This document shows positions 58,590-64,000 of a stretch of 64,000 nucleotides of DNA, piece after piece. The notes below the pieces were generated by a model. It was not told where the DNA came from. It did no database searches and saw only the letters and a list, made by a program, of their open reading frames with translations. Numbering within the stretch: position 1 is the first letter of the stretch; every line of letters begins with the position of its first letter. The position numbers and the translations under genes were made by a program. This DNA is from Halichondria panicea (lineage: Eukaryota; Porifera; Demospongiae; Suberitida; Halichondriidae): the NCBI RefSeq assembly GCF_963675165.1, contig NC_087377.1, positions 9,131,122 to 9,195,121 on the forward strand, in the 5' to 3' direction.

Positions 58590-59299
58590 GTTGATCGAGT
58601 AAAACCCTGAAAACGAATTTGTTGTAAGCTACCTAGTAGCTAAGACTATTAGATAGTAGAGAACTTGTTTCCTGCTGCGCAAGACAGAGTGCAGCCAAAC
58701 AAGAAAGTTAGGAGAAGATCTCAGGGACAATTCAGGTAAATCTTAGCATGTTGTTTATGTAGACCAATTACCTATGAATCTGCTTTTGCGCAGCAGGATT
58801 TCATCAGTATATGATATGTACATCAGGATTCCAGGAAAAGATAGGATCTGTAACTGGAACAAATACTTATTTAATAATCTAAGAAAAGTTTATGTTAATT
58901 GATCAAATGATCTTTATTTTCAATTAAGGATACTTAAATTATTATGTTAGGAATATCCATTGAAACTCTCAGGATACTCCAGGGTAAAAATCCCATGTAC
59001 CCTAGGGTACATTGACTTGTGGTGAGCCTAAAGCCCACCCTCCACCCTTAAAGGGCTCTCTCTTTTATAGAAAACTACTTTGGATCAAATTGTGAGGATC
59101 CAATCACATTCAATAAAACTACCCACCCCATTGGAAGTGGGTTGTCTGAAGACTGAAGTTGTAAATGTGGTTTGTCAAGTGCAAGCACACCGCACACAAA
59201 ATGTGCACAGTGTATGCACGGCAGAGATCAAAGAGAGTACTACTCAGTTGTAAATGGGTTGGATAACAGCTTCTACTAATCAATACATGTTATTGTACT
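58590..59299. other. No supported gene
   Basis: AT-rich with a CTGCTGCGCAAGA / TTTTGCGCAGCAGG inverted pair (58672 and 58785). No coding signal. Confidence 0.4.
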
Positions 59300-60420
59300 A
59301 CCTCGTGCAGTTGTATGTATTCCCTGGGTGGCTCACAGTACTCCCAATTGAGGAGTATGCAGTGGCGTAGGAAGATTTTTTGCATGGGGGGCTCATAGTA
59401 GTCTGGCCACACCCTCCCCAACTTCGTATTCTTGCAAAGACTGAAAGAGGCTGGAATTCGAGACTAGGCTCATAGATCAATCATTATCTCGTGGTAGATC
59501 ATCACTTTGCACTTTAAACTTTCGAAACCTAGCCTATCATTGAAATAATCACGTAATTTATAGTTTAATAGCTAGCTGGCTGCATGCAGCTGTAGCTAAG
59601 CTAACTCAACAGTTCAAGCTAAACATTGCTCTCCAACAAGGGGGGGTTCCAGCCCCTGGAGCAACCCCACTTCCTACGCCACTGGTATGGATTTGCTCTG
59701 CACAAGGGGGCCTTTCGTGATGCTTTGTCCCTCCGCTATGCGTGGCACATTCCTCATCAGCCAGAGACTTGTGCTTGTGGGAAGTCTTTTGATGTGAACC
59801 ACGCAATGATTTGTCCTAAAGGTGGCTTTCCTATTATTCGCCACAATGAAGTAAGAGCTGACCTGCTTATGGAGATCTGCCATGATGTTGAATTAGAGCC
59901 AACGCTGCAACCGCTCACCGGTGAAAGGCTATCTCACCGCACAGCAAACACAGAAGATGGAGCGAGGCTGAATGTTAAAGCCCGTGGGTTTTGGGACAGG
60001 ATGCAATGTGCATTTTTTGACATTAGGGTTTTTTACCCCAACGCACAAAGTAATCGCTCAGCCCAGTTATCCACAGCATACAACAAACACAAATCGGAAA
60101 AAAGATGAGTATATGGCCATAGAGTCAGGGATATAGAACATGGCTCATTCTCTCCCTTGGTATTCTCCTCAACTGGAGGTATGGGCAAAGAAGCCAAGAT
60201 TGTATTCAAGAGGATAGCATCACTCGTGTCCGTCAAGAAGGACACCCCGTACTCCAAAGTGATTAATTGGATTCGCTGCAGGCTCTTATTTTCGCTCTTA
60301 AGATCATAATCACTTCTATGCATTCGTGGCACACACTCCCACACCCACAACGTACTAAAAACAGTGACATTTCAATTGAGCTGGTTCTTAGCGAGAGCCA
60401 CCTTAATTAACAGCTGATAG
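59300..60420 (+). pseudogene. Retroelement-type C-terminal fragment (zinc finger and nuclease-like region)
   Basis: PGWLTVLPIEEYG (59319-59359) resumes after a nested MITE as FALHKGAFRDALSLRYAWH, then CACGKSFDVNHAMICPKGG (C-x-C...H-x4-C finger), IIRHNEVRADLLMEICHDVELEP, DGARLNVKARGFW and FFDIRVFYPNAQSN. The RHNE and later Asp-rich blocks recall the CCHC plus restriction-like endonuclease end of R2-type retrotransposons; family assignment is uncertain. A frame change near 60105 is followed by recognisable sequence (DIEHGSFSPLVFS, WIRCRLLFSLLRS) to about 60310. No RT region upstream, so a truncated relic. Confidence 0.55.
59360..59684. mobile_element. hAT-type MITE inserted in the retroelement relic, TSD GTATG
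   Basis: Ends CAGTGGCGTAGGAAG and CTTCCTACGCCACTG, flanked by GTATG (59355-59359, 59685-59689). Removing it plus one GTATG restores the frame EEYGFALHKG. A 5-bp duplication fits the hAT5-type group. Confidence 0.9.
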
Positions 60421-61314
60421 TACTTACATGTGTTTCTAACTACTTTATAAAACTACATGCTTGCTATTAAAAAAAATGTATTCCCTGGGGAATACATAGA
60501 ACTGCCCTCGGTAGTACAAATCCAATACACCCTTGATATCCATGGTACAAGTATTAGTTATTGCCCAGCCAGACGAGGGCGCCTGCAATAACTAACTTGT
60601 TGCCCAATGACGTTAAACTCGTCTGACTGGTCATATAAGTCGTAATAAAAGACATGTGTTTTGAAGGAATTTAGTGTATTCATTAGTTTTGCTAAATTCC
60701 ATAGTAAATTTTTAGGTTTTCTTCCCACTAAAAGTAGTAGCCTATAAAAGGGACCATTGGGTGGGATGGTGGGGGTTAAGTCCAAAATGGATATCTCTTA
60801 AAGAAATCTGTTGCATTTACAAACAGTGTAAGTGCATATAATCCAGTGCAATATATGGTTGCCATGGTAGTGATGCAACATGCCATATACTGAGCACTGG
60901 ATTGCTTTGATCTGCCCACTCACTGGGCAACAATTACTATTGAATACTTTTCGATGTATGTGACATTGTGTTATTGATTCTCCATGGACGTGCCTTAGTA
61001 CACCTGAGTGTAGGGACAAGCTACAGCTAGGTTTTCACGATAGTGCTATCTCAGCAATAATTTTCTGGGTGTGGCTGTGCGTTCAGGGAGGCTATTTTCC
61101 AAAACTGGATTATTAGCGCTTACTCGACTATGAGTGTATCTTTATTTTAAGCACATGCTCAACTGCAGGCTTTTTTATACTCGAATTGAAGCGCTTTTCA
61201 AGAAGGTTATTAGTGAATTTTAGAGCTAATTTTGTTTATCTATGAGCTAGATAGCTTGTACAGTGCGTTGTACAGTGCATGATTGCTATATACCTAGTGA
61301 TAGGACTCTCTGGG
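60421..61314. other. Intergenic with an inverted dispersed repeat
   Basis: No gene. 61100-61245 is the inverted copy of 4400-4545. 60480-61020 shows nothing else. Confidence 0.45.
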
Positions 61315-62429
61315 CAGAGGCGGATCTAGACATTAGAAAAGGGTGGTTCCTAAAAGCAAAAGGATAACGAGCCCAAAGGGCGAGTATTAAGCTGCGCGCA
61401 GCGCGAAAAATTGGACCACGCCCACTTCCGGTGTAAACCCGCCCATTTCCGGTGTCGTTCCTGTCACCTGAGTGCTAGGCCAAGGGCTAGGGAGGTCTAT
61501 TATAGTACCGTAGTAGATGTAAGATTATGTCTAGCTATAGCTATGGCTCCAGTCCAGTGATAGTAAGATCAAGAAGTTAAGTAAGTGTGTGAGTGAGTAA
61601 ATGACTAATTTTTATACAAGAGCTTAGAGTATTTAATAATTAATTGTAAAAAACACATAATTATAAAGACATTCAATCATCAGGTAGCATAAAAGGGAGT
61701 TTCATTCTCCTTGGGTGTAGCTGGCTGTATGATACTACTAGTTTTTTCATATTTTCTGCAGACAAAAGCTGGTTGCATCGGTCACGATTGATATTCATTA
61801 AAGCAAGTGAACCCAATCTCGATTTCCGACATGGTAGCACGTCGGGCTGTCTTAATAAGTTTTTAGTTGGCTGAAACTCCTCTCGCTCTCACAAGATGTA
61901 ATAGGAAGTGTCAGAGCCAATGTCAACAGAAGATTCACATTTGGATATGTCATCACATGGCACTCTCTCAAGGCAGCTCCTTATTTATATGATTTGGATT
62001 TTTATTTATGTGAAACCGTACTTGCTTTACTCTTTTTGAAGAATGTTGAAATTGGCACTTGACTTGGTCTCTTCCTGTTACTCATTGTTGTATAATAAGT
62101 AAGTCTGGTTGAACATAATTACCACAATCAAAGCTGCATGACCACTGGACACACACATGGATGTGGCCCATCTTGTATCCAATTAATTACTGCTTACTAT
62201 GCAGTTTTTGCAACGCGATCAGTTGAAAAAGAGTAAAGAAGCTGCCACTGCTTTTAGCTAAGTTCTGTTCCTTCTAGAGTGGACTACATGCAGGTATTGA
62301 CATTACTACATAAGTAGAATAGGTAAAACATGACTGTAAATGACTGTAGATTGCTAAAAATCAATTTTAATATTTTGAGCAAAGGGGGGTTCCTTTGCTC
62401 CCTTGGATCTCCCCCTGGATCCGCCTCTG
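61315..62429 (-). mobile_element. hAT-type element, TSD CTGGG, with transposase remnant
   Basis: Left CAGAGGCGGATCTAG, right CTGGATCCGCCTCTG, flanked by CTGGG (61310-61314, 62430-62434). The only coding trace is a minus-strand hAT C-terminal fragment. Confidence 0.85.
61750..61965 (-). pseudogene. hAT transposase C-terminal (dimerisation) fragment
   Basis: Minus-strand translation gives YPNVNLLLTLALTLPITSCE then SERSFSQLK, the hATC signature, followed after a frame change by TARRATMSEIEIGF-like sequence. About 70 residues survive; the DDE core is gone. Confidence 0.75.
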
Positions 62430-62434
62430 CTGGG

Positions 62435-63186
62435 CATGCTGTTACCTTGTCTGATCATGCTGAGAGAATGTGAGACATGGATGAGGTCCTTTTATTCCAA
62501 GTTCCTGGTCAATATGAATTGTAAATGAACTGTAACATAATAGTATGATATAGATCCAGTTATAGGGTTGCCTGCTTGCTCACTTTCTAGCCAGTCAGCT
62601 CTCATCACATAGACATCCGGTTGCTGGGTGGGGCTCGAAAATAATGACTGCATTATAGGCGCATTCTCGAATATAAGCGTATAGAGCTTGCTATGGACCC
62701 CAAAAGCGCACGCGCTAATAATCCAGTTTCTACGGTAAGCTTGTTGGAGACTAGAAAGCTGCTCGGTCAATGGCTATTTGTGCTACATGTATTAATTACT
62801 GTAACACACTGTAACGCAATTTTATGGCTGCCCTATACTGCATGGTATCCTCAGTGACCAAGCAGCACAAATTATAGACTGGTACTGTTACAGTATTGGA
62901 AGTTTAAACATTATAGCCATTGAGTGGGGCTCCACTGCTCAGAATATACTTCTCTAGGGGGGAGGCCCTAAATCACTATGGAGGGCCTAGGTTGCTAACG
63001 AAATAGGGCCCCCCCTAACACCCCAAATCGCAATGAGGGGAGCCCCATATCACTTTTACACCGGTAAGCCACAATGATATACCATAATTATTGCATATAG
63101 AATAGATAAGGAATAATCACGTGCGTGGACTTCCATTTCCAATCCCTCTCTTCCTTAATTTATGCCACATGCACACAACAAATAAA
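62435..63186. other. Intergenic, repeat fragments
   Basis: 62620-62745 matches, inverted, the flanks of the 3797-4140 repeat. 62940-63060 has inverted GGGGCTCC / GGAGCCCC runs. No gene. Confidence 0.4.
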
Positions 63187-63189
63187 ACT

Positions 63190-63860
63190 ATAGAGCACTA
63201 AAGTGCAAACCTTGGCTGGTGACATGATAATAAAGAAACCAGAAGAGTGATAATGCAGTGCATGTAGCATGTATGACTAGCACAGCAACTCAAGAGCTAA
63301 ACCAGACTGGAGGCTAGACTGGAAACCACTCCCCTTCTCTCAGGAGAAAGGGACTGGCAAGCTGCCGTGTTGAGAGTTGTCCCAGTGCGTGAAGAATGTC
63401 ACGCTGCCACAAGAATGTAAACGTCACAAATACTCATGTGCCACCGCCCACACGCTAACTATTACTGCACAAAATATTACCGGCCTCGAGTATAAGTACA
63501 TTCACTGGCGGTCTGTTATCGAGGCTGAGCTAATATCACCCACGCATTACGCATTTTGTGGTTTGTTCTAATTGCATTTCAACGGCAACTTGACAGTCCC
63601 CAGAGCCCAGAGCGAAGGGAGTGGTTTCCAGTCTAACTAGAGGCATGCTGAAACATTGAGTGGTACATGTCACATGAGACATGCACTGTGGACTGGGATC
63701 ACAGCAAAGAAGCCTGGAGTCTTAGACTTAGAGAGGTATGGCTCCTGCCAGGCTTGAGTATACAGGATACAGAGTCAGCCAACAACCAGTCACAATATTA
63801 GCTTTCTACTATTCAATTGTTCCTGGTACGGGATCACTTCAGCTGCAAATACGTAGTCAG
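63190..63860 (+). repeat. Dispersed repeat, copy of 4697-5070, interrupted
   Basis: Collinear with 4697-5070 on both sides of the MITE at 63315-63635, showing the insertion directly. Confidence 0.75.
63315..63635. mobile_element. Mutator-type MITE, 321 bp, near-perfect 9-bp TSD
   Basis: TAGACTGGAAACCACTCCCC at the left, its inverse at the right. ACTGGAGGC (63306-63314) against ACTAGAGGC (63636-63644): 8 of 9 match. Same terminal family as 46447-47170. The ORF 63377-63571 lies within it and is not a gene. Confidence 0.85.
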
Positions 63861-63927
63861 CAGGAGCTAGATCTAGATAATTCTAGCTTTCTACTTTAGT
63901 GACCCTGTTCCTGGTACAGGATCACTT

Positions 63928-64000
63928 CAGGGGTTGTTATAAAACAGGGAATGAGAAGTGAGGAAATGAGAAATGAGGAAATAAGAAATAGGAAATGAGG
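63928..64000. mobile_element. End of a second GGGTTGTTATAAA element, cut by the window
   Basis: GGGGTTGTTATAAAACAGGG followed by GAGAAGTGAGGAAATGAG repeats matches the ends of 56452-57453. Confidence 0.75.

Noticed and set aside
63377-63571. 64-residue ORF near the right end
   Set aside because: Lies wholly within the 63315-63635 MITE.

Overview
The window is animal nuclear DNA: AT-rich, short-intron genes (many introns under 150 bp, canonical GT/AG), no operons, no long bacterial-type ORFs, and very dense DNA transposons. Ig, FN3, CCP and ITIH-C-like ectodomains, RIG-I-like helicase sequence, and Ginger, Merlin, Academ-like, P-like, DIRS and pogo elements together suggest an early-branching metazoan. 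My best guess is a demosponge (inference; species not identifiable). Most of the 64 kb is mobile elements nested in and around a small cluster of cell-surface or secreted protein genes.

Host-type genes. (1) 1642-2882 +: two overlapping ORFs joined by a correctly phased slippery heptamer; the second carries a PHYHIP C-terminal-like domain. (2) 7317-10191 +: signal peptide exon and FN3 exon, the 5' part of a receptor-like gene. (3) 15847-11949 -: a complete four-exon gene for a 427-residue secreted protein (signal peptide, Ig-like domain, beta-rich region, ITIH-C-like end) whose signal peptide is nearly identical to that of gene 2. (4) 30009-33375 +: membrane-proximal part, transmembrane segment and tyrosine-motif tail of a decayed receptor, interrupted by a RIG-I-like helicase pseudogene. 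(5) 49859-47584 -: an in-frame seven-exon Ig-FN3-CCP-TM receptor with the same tail module. The shared tail carries ITIM-like motifs (LAYGHV, VAYGRV).

Mobile elements with ends I could define: an Academ-like element (16180-23498, TSD CCTA) inside a Mutator-type MITE; a 6.4-kb element with 330-360 bp inverted repeats and 7-bp TSD TTTGAAT (23576-30001) whose own cargo is an intron-containing HECT ubiquitin-ligase gene broken by a 17-bp duplication, with a nested Merlin element carrying an intact transposase; a pogo/jerky-type transposase with spliced PHD finger (36298-39399); a 5'-truncated DIRS element (39857-41538); a Ginger element (41592-46077, TSD CCGT) with integrase, GPY, Ulp1 and PHD domains; a P-like element (51063-56073); hAT-type elements with 5-bp TSDs; and many MITEs.

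The clearest candidates for something undescribed are the HECT-bearing TIR element, the ITIM-like tail shared by the clustered receptors, and the possible -1 frameshift gene at the left end. No RNA genes or CRISPR arrays were seen. Exon boundaries were read by eye from GT/AG and reading-frame continuity; family names rest on motif recognition, without any database search.
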